A stretch of DNA of 9,436 bases. It comes from JBHJHK01 sp050330975. GTDB lineage: Bacteria; Pseudomonadota; Gammaproteobacteria; Competibacterales; Competibacteraceae. Location of the stretch: positions 1 to 9,436 of the forward strand of contig JBHJHK010000471.1 of assembly GCA_050330975.1 (NCBI GenBank), read 5' to 3'. A program made the position numbers and the translations under genes. Shown piece after piece: positions 1-5,314 of this stretch (position 1 is its first letter; every line of letters starts with the position of its first letter). The notes under the pieces are model-generated. The model saw nothing but the letters and a program-made list of their open reading frames with translations, ran no database searches and was not told the DNA's origin.

Positions 1-1
1 G

Positions 2-94
2 GTGCCGCCCGTCCTGGCGGTGTTGTTGGAGATCGCCAATTCCAGGGTGCCTGACACCTCCGACACCCGCGTCGCGCCGGCGGCGGGACGCTGA
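2..94 (+). CDS. Possible 3' end of an upstream gene (partial)
   Basis: An open frame enters from the left edge and ends at TGA 92-94, giving about 30 residues with almost every codon ending in G or C, as in real genes here. The tail (VLAVLLEIANSR, then a Pro/Thr/Asp-rich end) is not recognisable. It is followed 14 bases later by a terminator-like hairpin and then a promoter, which is what the end of a plus-strand gene would look like. The minus strand is also open across 1-66 (reading ...SGTLELAISNNTARTGG), and could instead be the start of a divergent gene, but no good SD precedes its GTG candidates. The strand is therefore uncertain. Confidence 0.3.
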   Translation: MPPVLAVLLEIANSRVPDTSDTRVAPAAGR

Positions 95-108
95 CGCCGG
101 GGCCGACA

Positions 109-134
109 GGGGGGCGGCTTGATTCTCGCCCCCC
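109..134 (+). terminator. GC-rich hairpin upstream of clpP-like gene
   Basis: A perfect inverted repeat has 8-base arms, GGGGGGCG (109-116) and CGCCCCCC (127-134), with a 10-base loop. There is no U-tract after it, so it is not a classical intrinsic terminator. It sits between the possible upstream stop (94) and the clpP-like start, and its loop contains the candidate -35 box of the next promoter, so it could equally be an operator. Confidence 0.4.
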
Positions 135-147
135 CGGACCCCATAGT
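119..147 (+). promoter_or_regulatory. Candidate sigma70 promoter for clpP-like gene
   Basis: The -35 is TTGATT (119-124, 4/6 to consensus), the spacer is 17 bases, and the -10 is CATAGT (142-147, 4/6). A start near 154 would leave a leader of about 25 bases before the GTG at 179. The -35 box lies in the loop of the 109-134 inverted repeat. Confidence 0.4.
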
Positions 148-164
148 GAACGATTGATCGCATT

Positions 165-169
165 GGGAG
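165..169 (+). promoter_or_regulatory. Ribosome binding site deciding the GTG start at 179
   Basis: GGGAG (165-169) lies 9 bases before GTG 179-181. No ATG in this frame gives a better start, and the acidic N-terminus begins directly after this GTG. Confidence 0.6.
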
Positions 170-178
170 ATTTTCGCA

Positions 179-772
179 GTGAACCATCTGGACGACGACG
201 ACGACGACGACAAAAACACCAGCCCTCAACCGCGTTTTATCACCGAGCGGTTGTTCAACCAGCGCACCATCCTCATCACCGGCGGCATCAACGACCGGAT
301 CGCCCGCCAGGCCACGGCCCAGTTGTTGGCCCTAGCGGGGGAGGGGAGCGACCCCATCGACGTCTACATCAGCTCGCCGGGGGGCCACGTGGAGTCCGGC
401 GACATGATCTTCGACATGATCCGCTTTATCGACTGCCCGGTGCGCACCATCGGCACCGGTTGGGTGGCCAGTGCCGGGGCGTTGATCTTTGTCGCCGCCG
501 AGCGGGAAAACCGTCTGTGTTTGCCCAACACCCGCTTTTTGCTCCACCAGCCCAGCGGTGGGATGATGGGGGATGCCTCGGACATCGCCATCCAGGCCGA
601 GCAGATCATCAAGATGCGCGAGCGCCTCGACCGCATTTTTGCCGACGCCACCGGCCAACCCCTGGAGCGCATCGCCAAGGACACCGACCGCGACTACTGG
701 ATGACCCCTGACGAGGCCATCGACTACGGTCTGTTGGGGCGGGTCATTCGCTCCAAGGCGGAATTGAGCTAG
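179..772 (+). CDS. clpP: ATP-dependent Clp protease proteolytic subunit (ClpP family, acidic N-terminus)
   Basis: A 197-residue serine peptidase of the Clp type, cytoplasmic, expected to form the barrel-shaped proteolytic core that works with an AAA+ unfoldase such as ClpX or ClpA. The full triad is visible by alignment to E. coli ClpP: Ser98 in GWVASAGA, His123 in LLHQPSGG and Asp172 in DTDRDYW, each one residue beyond the mature E. coli numbering (S97, H122, D171). The SSPGGHVESGD segment (65-75) is the substrate/oxyanion region. Length is normal. The N-terminus has no classical propeptide. It instead carries seven consecutive Asp then Lys (residues 5-12), encoded by a pure GAC repeat; acidic N-termini occur in this ClpP subgroup as I recall it. 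There is no clpX or tig neighbour as in the canonical operon, so this is likely a second or variant ClpP paralogue. The gene stands alone, converging on the kinase gene. The symbol denotes the family rather than proven orthology. Confidence 0.92.
   Translation: MNHLDDDDDDDKNTSPQPRFITERLFNQRTILITGGINDRIARQATAQLLALAGEGSDPIDVYISSPGGHVESGDMIFDMIRFIDCPVRTIGTGWVASAGALIFVAAERENRLCLPNTRFLLHQPSGGMMGDASDIAIQAEQIIKMRERLDRIFADATGQPLERIAKDTDRDYWMTPDEAIDYGLLGRVIRSKAELS
191..211 (+). repeat. (GAC)7 trinucleotide repeat in clpP-like gene
   Basis: Seven perfect GAC codons encode Asp5-Asp11. Pure triplet runs can gain or lose units by slippage without changing frame, so the tract length may vary between strains. 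Confidence 0.85.
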
Positions 773-825
773 CGCGCCGTTCGAGATACGCCGCTCCACC
801 CCGTGGTCGGCGGTGTGCCCTGGGC

Positions 826-1839
826 CTAACCCCCACCCCCACCGTCTCGACCGTCGAGATAGGCCACCACGACGTCGAACTGAAACTGGCGCGCGGGAAC
901 TTGCAGGGTGGCCGCCAATGGGGCGTCGAGGGTGGCGATGTGGGCCAAGAGGTCTTCCACCCGGCGGGCGTCGAGGGTCTGGGCGGCGTCCACTAGCCCC
1001 AGGCGCAGATCGGCGGGCAAAGCCGCCACGCGGGGGGGAATGTCTTGGGGATCTAGGGCCTGGGGTAGCGGCTCCGAAGGGTGGGCACCCTCGGCCCCCT
1101 GGGGGTGGCTGGCAAAGGTCAGCTGAAAGGCGAACACCGCCCCCCGCCCCAAGGCACTGCGCACCCGTAACTTTCCCCCCATGAGGGCGACATACTCCCG
1201 ACTAATGGCCAAACCCAGGCCCATCCCCCCACGGGTATTCCCCTTGCCCTGAACAAAGGCCTCAAAGATCGACCGCTGCTCCCCAGGGGCGATGCCGGGG
1301 CCGTTGTCGGCCACGGCGAAGGCCACCCTCACTTGCCCCCCCAACCCGCGGGGTAAATGCCGCACCCGCAGCACCACCTCGCCCCGTTCAGTCATCTGTA
1401 GGGCATTGTCGAGTAAATTGATCAGCACCTGGCGCAGCTTGGCGCCGTCGCCGTAGAGGGGCGTCGGCCATTCGCCCCGGGTATCGAGGATGAACGTCAG
1501 ACCTCTGGCCTTGGCCGAAGGTTGGTAAAGGGCGGCTAGATCTTGGAGCAGCTGTCGCAGACAAAACGCCTGGTGCCCCAGGGGAGCTTCGGCGTTGTCG
1601 AGGTGGGCCATGTGGAGGACGTCGTTGATCACCAACAGCAAGTGTTCGCCGCTGCGGCGGATGATCTGGGTGTAGTAACCCAACGTTCCCCGACTATCCT
1701 GCTGCTCGATGACCTGGGCAAAGCCCAAGATGGTGTTGAGGGGGGTGCGCAGTTCGTGGCCCAAGCGGGCCAACAAGGCGCTGCGGGCGTGGTTCTTGGC
1801 CTCGGCGGCCTCCTTGGCCTCCACCAGGGACCGCTCCAC
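826..1839 (-). CDS. Histidine kinase, HisKA + HATPase half (downstream of an in-frame stop)
   Basis: A 337-residue ORF encodes the catalytic half of a sensor kinase. It has an H-box with phosphoacceptor His28 in LGHELRTPLN, an N-box LRQVLINLLDNALQ (135-148; key Asn141 and Asn145), a G1 box DNGPGI (178-183), an F-box IFEAFVQ (191-197) and a G2 box GMGLGL (205-210). After about residue 245 comes a Pro-rich linker, then a helical tail (270-330) like that found at the C-terminus of many hybrid kinases, ending in five Gly. No receiver domain is fused. It is in the same frame as the PAS-containing ORF upstream (1858-2934), separated only by TAA 1858-1860 and six codons, so the two are almost certainly one ancestral gene of about 700 codons. 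Separate translation would have to start at GTG 1839, which lacks an SD, or GTG 1824, which has GGAG 9 bases before it. Without the sensor half the product would be soluble. Confidence 0.85.
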   Translation of the reverse strand: MERSLVEAKEAAEAKNHARSALLARLGHELRTPLNTILGFAQVIEQQDSRGTLGYYTQIIRRSGEHLLLVINDVLHMAHLDNAEAPLGHQAFCLRQLLQDLAALYQPSAKARGLTFILDTRGEWPTPLYGDGAKLRQVLINLLDNALQMTERGEVVLRVRHLPRGLGGQVRVAFAVADNGPGIAPGEQRSIFEAFVQGKGNTRGGMGLGLAISREYVALMGGKLRVRSALGRGAVFAFQLTFASHPQGAEGAHPSEPLPQALDPQDIPPRVAALPADLRLGLVDAAQTLDARRVEDLLAHIATLDAPLAATLQVPARQFQFDVVVAYLDGRDGGGGG

Positions 1840-1857
1840 GGTTTTAAGGGCGGGGAT

Positions 1858-1860
1858 TTA
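1858..1860 (-). other. In-frame TAA interrupting the sensor kinase
   Basis: On the minus strand the reading is GTG GGC ACT AGC GTC TAA ATC CCC GCC CTT AAA, that is VGTSV-stop-IPALK. PAS kinases normally continue VGTSVDITxLK here, so the stop replaces the usual Asp at the PAS-to-HisKA junction. TAA is one base from CAA, GAA or AAA. No frameshift is involved. Confidence 0.85.
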
Positions 1861-2934
1861 GACGCTAGTGCCCACCACGCGGTCGAAGCGCCCATCCTCG
1901 GTCCCCAGGGGGGAAAGACGGGTCAGCCAGTGGGTCTGGCGACCGCTGAAGGTGATGGTCTCCTCGTAGTCGATGGACTGCCCAAGGGTCAAGCAGCGGC
2001 GGTAGTTGGTCTCCATTTGGCTGGCAGCCTCGGCACTGAGGGTCGACAGGTGGCGGAGGGGGCGGCCCACGTCCCCGGGGCCGAGGCCACTGATGGCGCC
2101 TTGGGCGGGGTTGATTCCTCCCAGGCGCAGCTCGCCGTCGGCGGCGACATCGATGATGGAGATGGGCACCTGGATTCCCTGGTAGAGGGCTTGCAATAGC
2201 CGCCCGCGGTCTTCGGCGGCGACCCGCTGCCCCTCGAGATGGGCGCCGAGGCGGCGTTGCTCCTCCAAGGCTGCCTGGAGTGCCAGCCGCAGCTGCTGTT
2301 CCTGGAATTGGCCGGCAAAGCTGCGGCGCCGTTCCAAGTGGAGGTGGCGACTCACCAGGATCCCAAAGCCGTTGATCAGTGCCAAAGACAGGACAAAGCT
2401 CGCCAAAGTGGGGCCTTGGAGATCCCGGGCCAGCAAACCGATCCCCAGGACCATCAGGGAATAGCCAAGCCCTGCCAGCAGCTGAAAGACAAAGCAATTG
2501 GGGAGGATGAAGTAAAAGACCAGCACCACCACCAAGTCGATGAACAAGTGCCCGTAGTAGTCGCTGGGGCGGGTTAGCAACACCACCGCGCCCATGGCGG
2601 TGGTGGCGAGACAATAGAGCAAGGCGGCCAAGTCCATGGGGTGGGTGCGGCGGCGGGTGGCGATGAAGCCAACTGCCGTGAGACCCAAAGCGACGTGGCA
2701 AAACCGCAACCACTCCAGCCCGTTTTTCGCCTGGGCGCTGGCCACTAGCACCGAGTCGGAGTGGAAAAACACCAGGTGGGGCAGCAAGGTCACTAGGATG
2801 ACGCCAATGGTCAGGCGCCGCTGGGGGAGGAGATAATGCTGGCGGTAGCGATGTTCCAGGGCGGGGTCGGCCAACCGGGCCCACCAGGGGTGGAGGGATA
2901 GATCCCCTATCCCACGGGAGTCTGCAAGGGTCAT
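1858..2934 (-). CDS. Membrane sensor half of histidine kinase (six TM helices + PAS)
   Basis: A 358-residue sensor region. An N-terminal cytoplasmic stretch (1-40) is followed by about six hydrophobic segments (roughly 41-57, 75-93, 102-121, 128-146, 148-167, 174-194), placing it in the inner membrane. A charged coiled coil (200-245) leads to a PAS-like domain (about 246-358) ending in the typical PAS close, HWLTRLSPLG...VVGTSV. The ORF stops exactly where PAS kinases run into the HisKA helix, and the kinase half continues in the same frame (826-1839). ATG 2934 is preceded by AAGGA (2947-2951) with a 12-base gap, somewhat long. It is divergent from the two-receiver response regulator at 3194, its probable partner. 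The sensed ligand cannot be told from sequence. By itself this product would be a kinase-less membrane PAS protein. Confidence 0.85.
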   Translation of the reverse strand: MTLADSRGIGDLSLHPWWARLADPALEHRYRQHYLLPQRRLTIGVILVTLLPHLVFFHSDSVLVASAQAKNGLEWLRFCHVALGLTAVGFIATRRRTHPMDLAALLYCLATTAMGAVVLLTRPSDYYGHLFIDLVVVLVFYFILPNCFVFQLLAGLGYSLMVLGIGLLARDLQGPTLASFVLSLALINGFGILVSRHLHLERRRSFAGQFQEQQLRLALQAALEEQRRLGAHLEGQRVAAEDRGRLLQALYQGIQVPISIIDVAADGELRLGGINPAQGAISGLGPGDVGRPLRHLSTLSAEAASQMETNYRRCLTLGQSIDYEETITFSGRQTHWLTRLSPLGTEDGRFDRVVGTSV

Positions 2935-3181
2935 GGGTTCGGCCCATCCTTAGGCGCGTTATTCACTAACTGTTATCCGTTGTCGTGGTTCACTGTATCA
3001 CACGGCCAGGACCCGATCCGAGTGGGGCCTACCCATCTGACGGATCCCGCCAACGGCTGTGGTGCTCCAGCAGAGCAAAGTCATTCGCAACGGCCCTGGG
3101 CGACCTCCTGGGCCCCCGGGTTGCCCCATTCCCCATCTCGGGTCGGTAAGATACACCGAAGGCCCCTATCTTCAACTGCCC

Positions 3182-3186
3182 AAGGA
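3182..3186 (+). promoter_or_regulatory. Ribosome binding site deciding the GTG start at 3194
   Basis: AAGGA (3182-3186) lies 7 bases before GTG 3194-3196. An upstream ATG at 3059 in the same frame would add 45 Pro/Gly-rich residues with no domain and no SD, so it is rejected. Confidence 0.7.
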
Positions 3187-3193
3187 TTCTTCC

Positions 3194-4057
3194 GTGACAT
3201 CCAACGCCCACCTTCTCGTCGTCGACGATGAACCGGCCGATCTTCAACTGCTCTCAAAGGTGTTGGGGGAACGCGGTTACGTGGTCCACGCCGCCCGGGG
3301 GGGCTCTGCGGCATTGAATTTTCTCGCCCACCACCGGGCAGACCTGATGCTGTTGGACATCCGCATGCCGGCTATGGATGGCTTTGAGTTCCTCAGCCGC
3401 CTCGAGAGTGAAGGGACTGGATCGGCGACGCCGGTGATTTTCCTCAGCGTGGTCGACGACGTGGACACCAAAATTCGAGCCTTGCGCCAGGGCGGGGTGG
3501 ATTACATCGTCAAGCCCTTCCACGTGGAGGAGGTGTTGGCCCGGATCGCCATCCACCTGGATCTGCACGCCACGCTCCGGCGGTTGGCTGAACAAAACGC
3601 CGAGCTCCGCGGCCAAGGGCTAGGACCAAGGGCGCCACCGGGGTCGAGGGACCCCGGATCTGCAGGGGGGAGAGAACCCAGCCCCCGGGAAGCCCCCCCG
3701 GGGCGTCAAACGGTGTTGGTGGTGGACGCCCCAGCCGGGGTGCGGCAAATCGCCCTGCGCATCTTGCAGCGGGGAGGCTACGAAGCCCAGGGGGTCGCCG
3801 AGGTGGAGGCTGCCTGTCGATTGTTGGACGGAGGCTATCGCTTCGATGTGATCTTGAGCGACATCGTCCTCCCGGGGCCCCGGGATGGCTGGGCTCTGCG
3901 GGACTACGTGGCCCTTCACTACCCCGATATCCCCGTGGTGCTCATGACGGGCTATAGCGAGCGGGCCCTTGTGGAGCAAAACGGCGTGTTGTTTAAGCCC
4001 TTTGCCGCCGATGCGCTCCTCGCCGCCATTGCAAAGGCGTCGGCGAGGGACGCTTGA
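3194..4057 (+). CDS. Two-receiver response regulator (REC-REC)
   Basis: A 287-residue cytoplasmic signalling protein with two CheY-like receivers and no DNA-binding or enzymatic output. REC1 (about 7-125) is complete: acidic pair Asp11/Asp12, phosphoacceptor Asp55 in LLDIRMP, Ser85 and Lys107 in VKPF. A short coiled coil (126-140) and a Gly/Pro/Arg-rich linker (141-170) follow. REC2 (about 172-285) has phosphoacceptor Asp223 in LSDIVLPG, Thr252 in MTGYSE and Lys268 in FKPF. Its acidic pair is Asp178-Ala179, so one Mg-binding acid is lost. REC2 resembles the C-terminal receivers of hybrid kinases. The gene is divergent from the PAS kinase, with 259 bases between the starts, so it is the likely phosphotransfer partner. 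It may relay phosphate onward to a protein outside the window. The 3' end converges on the small gene at 4095. Confidence 0.88.
   Translation: MTSNAHLLVVDDEPADLQLLSKVLGERGYVVHAARGGSAALNFLAHHRADLMLLDIRMPAMDGFEFLSRLESEGTGSATPVIFLSVVDDVDTKIRALRQGGVDYIVKPFHVEEVLARIAIHLDLHATLRRLAEQNAELRGQGLGPRAPPGSRDPGSAGGREPSPREAPPGRQTVLVVDAPAGVRQIALRILQRGGYEAQGVAEVEAACRLLDGGYRFDVILSDIVLPGPRDGWALRDYVALHYPDIPVVLMTGYSERALVEQNGVLFKPFAADALLAAIAKASARDA
3638..3657 (+). repeat. Intragenic inverted repeat in the REC-REC linker
   Basis: Perfect 8-base arms, CCGGGGTC (3638-3645) and GACCCCGG (3650-3657), flank a GAGG loop. The repeat lies inside the low-complexity linker between the two receivers and encodes part of its Pro/Gly/Arg-rich stretch. 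Confidence 0.7.
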
Positions 4058-4094
4058 GGATTGTTGGAGGGGGCTTTTGCCGGGGCGAAGCCGG

Positions 4095-4349
4095 TCAGCT
4101 GGCCAAGCTCTTCTTGAGGTGGGCGGCGATCTGATTGTACTGGCCGGCCATGGTGGCTAGGTTCTCGGCCATTTCCTTTACTTGCTTGGCCGTGGTCTCG
4201 TCGTTGACACCATTGGCGATGGCCGCCAAGGCCGCGGCCACTTGTTGTTGAGACTGGGCCGATAGCGCCAAGTAGTGCAACAGGGCGCCCATGGGGTCTT
4301 TGGGTTCCTGGGTGATGGTTTCTTGCTCGGGAGCGTTGGGTTCCGTCAT
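4095..4349 (-). CDS. Small helical protein of unknown function (84 aa)
   Basis: I do not recognise the family. The product is 84 residues, with a Glu/Pro/Gln-rich N-terminus (1-19) and then two predicted amphipathic helices (about 20-46 and 52-82) rich in Ala, Gln and Met. There is no Cys, signal peptide or membrane segment, so it is probably cytoplasmic. It could form a helical hairpin or oligomer. The composition is loosely phasin-like, but it is too short to claim that. ATG 4349 is chosen because AGGAGG (4358-4363) lies 8 bases upstream. The open frame extends to 4445, but that part is not supported by an SD or composition. It is separated by 190 bases from the surface-antigen gene upstream and converges on the response regulator. 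Confidence 0.7.
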   Translation of the reverse strand: MTEPNAPEQETITQEPKDPMGALLHYLALSAQSQQQVAAALAAIANGVNDETTAKQVKEMAENLATMAGQYNQIAAHLKKSLAS

Positions 4350-4357
4350 GGGGTCAT

Positions 4358-4363
4358 CCTCCT
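4358..4363 (-). promoter_or_regulatory. Strong SD (AGGAGG) for the 84-aa gene
   Basis: AGGAGG reads on the minus strand at 4363-4358. An ATG immediately after it (4357-4355) opens only a three-codon frame ending in a TGA that overlaps the true ATG 4349. It has no spacing and is unlikely to be used. Confidence 0.65.
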
Positions 4364-4392
4364 GGGCCGAGGCGAAGGTTGGGCAAGACAAC

Positions 4393-4421
4393 CGCCCCAG
4401 GCGCTGCGCACCCCCGGGGCG
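4393..4421 (-). repeat. Inverted repeat in the leader of the 84-aa gene
   Basis: CGCCCC (4393-4398) pairs with GGGGCG (4416-4421) around a GC-rich centre. It lies about 45 bases upstream of ATG 4349, so it may form a structure in that mRNA leader or end the transcript from 4540. No U-tract is present. Confidence 0.3.
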
Positions 4422-4539
4422 CGGCGAATCGTCACGCAGCAGCAATCACCAATCAGCCGTCACAAATCGCCGCGGCCATATTGAACGACCCCCGCCGCCC
4501 TGGCAAGTCAAAGTGCGCCTCGCCAGGTGGACCATGGGG

Positions 4540-4890
4540 TCAAGGGGCAAACCCCCAACTGCCGTTCTCCTGTTGGCAGAGGGTGTAGCGCCCAGTGCCC
4601 TGGCGACCCCTGGCGCTATGGGCGAGTTGGGCCGTGCGGCAGGTGCGGCCGTTGCGCTGGAAGCTATCGAGGGGCGTGTAGCTGCCCTGGGCGCCGGTGG
4701 CGGGGTTTTCCCAACTCACCGTGACGCCATCGGGGCCTGCGAGGGCTTGGTTCAGGGCGGCATGGGCCATGTCCATGTCTTGGTCGTTGAACCGGGCCAC
4801 GGGGGTGTTTTTGAGAAATCCCAGATTGACGGCCTCAACCCCAGCCGACAGGGCCAGTAGAATTGAGCCAATGAGCCAGTGTCTTTGCAT
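4540..4890 (-). CDS. Exported 17-kDa-antigen-like protein (RT0821/Lpp0805 type)
   Basis: A 116-residue exported protein. A signal peptide (1-20, ending VEA) is followed by a short helix and then the beta-rich module seen at the C-terminus of RT0821/Lpp0805-type surface antigens. Marks of that module are SWENPATGAQGSYTPLDSF (59-77), GRTCR (81-85) and YTLCQQENGSW (102-112). Cys84 and Cys105 could form a disulfide in the periplasm. The glycine-zipper N-terminal part of the classical 17-kDa antigen is missing, and there is no lipobox. ATG 4890 follows the previous gene's stop by 19 bases and lacks a good SD, suggesting translational coupling. It is the last of four exported genes in one direction. 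The molecular function of the family is not known. Confidence 0.75.
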   Translation of the reverse strand: MQRHWLIGSILLALSAGVEAVNLGFLKNTPVARFNDQDMDMAHAALNQALAGPDGVTVSWENPATGAQGSYTPLDSFQRNGRTCRTAQLAHSARGRQGTGRYTLCQQENGSWGFAP

Positions 4891-4909
4891 GATTAGCCGT
4901 CCGTGATTA

Positions 4910-5290
4910 TCAGTCGATGACGGCGTTGACGATCACGGCGGTGGCGCCGATGGCCACGGCGGTGCGCCGGGCATCGTAGCGCCGCTCCCAGCGTTCGTGG
5001 CGCTCGTCTTGGTAGTCGCGGCGCCGCTCGTAGCGTTCGCGGCGCTCGTCTTGGTAGTCGCGGCGCCGCTCGTGGCGCTCGTGGCGCTCGTGGCGGGTGG
5101 CGTATCTCATGTTTCTGCGTTGGCGCTCGTGGCGATGGCCATGGCGGTGGCCGCCGTGGTGGTGTCCCCGGGCTTCGGCCACGCCGCCTCGCCACTCGGG
5201 GGTCAAGCTGGTGAGGGCCACGGGTCCGGCGAGGCAGAGCAAGGCGACCAGGTGGAGGGGTTGGAGGGAGCGGCGCAAGGTGTGGAGCAT
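4910..5290 (-). CDS. Exported His/Arg-rich repeat protein of unknown function
   Basis: I do not recognise a named family. Of 126 residues, 1-40 look like a signal peptide (hydrophobic 12-27, possible cleavage after AEA). Next comes a His/Gly/Arg segment (41-54; RGHHHGGHRHGHRH), a HER-repeat segment (67-75), two 14-residue repeats of the form YQDERxERxERRxD (79-92 and 93-106), and a hydrophobic C-terminal tail (110-124) that could insert in or lie on a membrane. There are thirteen His, no Cys in the mature part, and extreme Arg/Glu content. Metal, heme, phosphate or polyanion binding is plausible from composition but not shown. GGAGGA lies about 8 bases before ATG 5290. It sits 24 bases after the HdeA-like gene and 19 before the surface-antigen-like gene, inside a run of exported proteins. 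Confidence 0.75.
   Translation of the reverse strand: MLHTLRRSLQPLHLVALLCLAGPVALTSLTPEWRGGVAEARGHHHGGHRHGHRHERQRRNMRYATRHERHERHERRRDYQDERRERYERRRDYQDERHERWERRYDARRTAVAIGATAVIVNAVID
4999..5082 (-). repeat. Two tandem 42-bp repeats in the His/Arg-rich gene
   Basis: Units 4999-5040 and 5041-5082 are identical over their first 33 bases and differ by three bases in the last 9. A degraded partial unit precedes them (4981-4998), and a run of 9-base GCTCGTGGC units follows (to about 5094). Each 42-bp unit encodes one 14-residue repeat, so copy-number change keeps the frame. Confidence 0.8.
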
Positions 5291-5314
5291 GGGATGATCC
5301 TCCCGCTGGGGGAT

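Noticed and set aside
845..859. TCTCGAC-C-GTCGAGA palindrome near the end of the kinase gene
   Set aside because: It lies inside the coding end with a one-base centre and no U-tract, so a terminator call is not supported.
1837..1895. Programmed frameshift joining the two kinase halves
   Set aside because: Both halves are already in one frame; only a stop codon intervenes, so no shift is needed.
1543..2577. Plus-strand open frames (1543-2199, 2239-2577) opposite the sensor kinase
   Set aside because: Their compositions are Gln/Gly/Val-rich mirror images of the kinase codons; no SD or domain.
3059..3193. N-terminal extension of the response regulator from ATG 3059
   Set aside because: The 45 extra residues are Pro/Gly-rich without a domain, ATG 3059 lacks an SD, and GTG 3194 has AAGGA at 7-base spacing directly before the receiver fold.
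2980..3231. 83-codon plus-strand frame in the divergent gap
   Set aside because: No SD, no recognisable feature, and it overlaps the response regulator's SD and start in another frame.
4072..4092. Possible bidirectional terminator between the response regulator and the 84-aa gene
   Set aside because: GGCTT/AAGCC arms are only five bases with mismatches inward and no U-tract.
4981..5094. CRISPR-like array at the repeated region
   Set aside because: The repeats are directly adjacent 42-bp coding units without unique spacers, and they encode a 14-residue peptide repeat.
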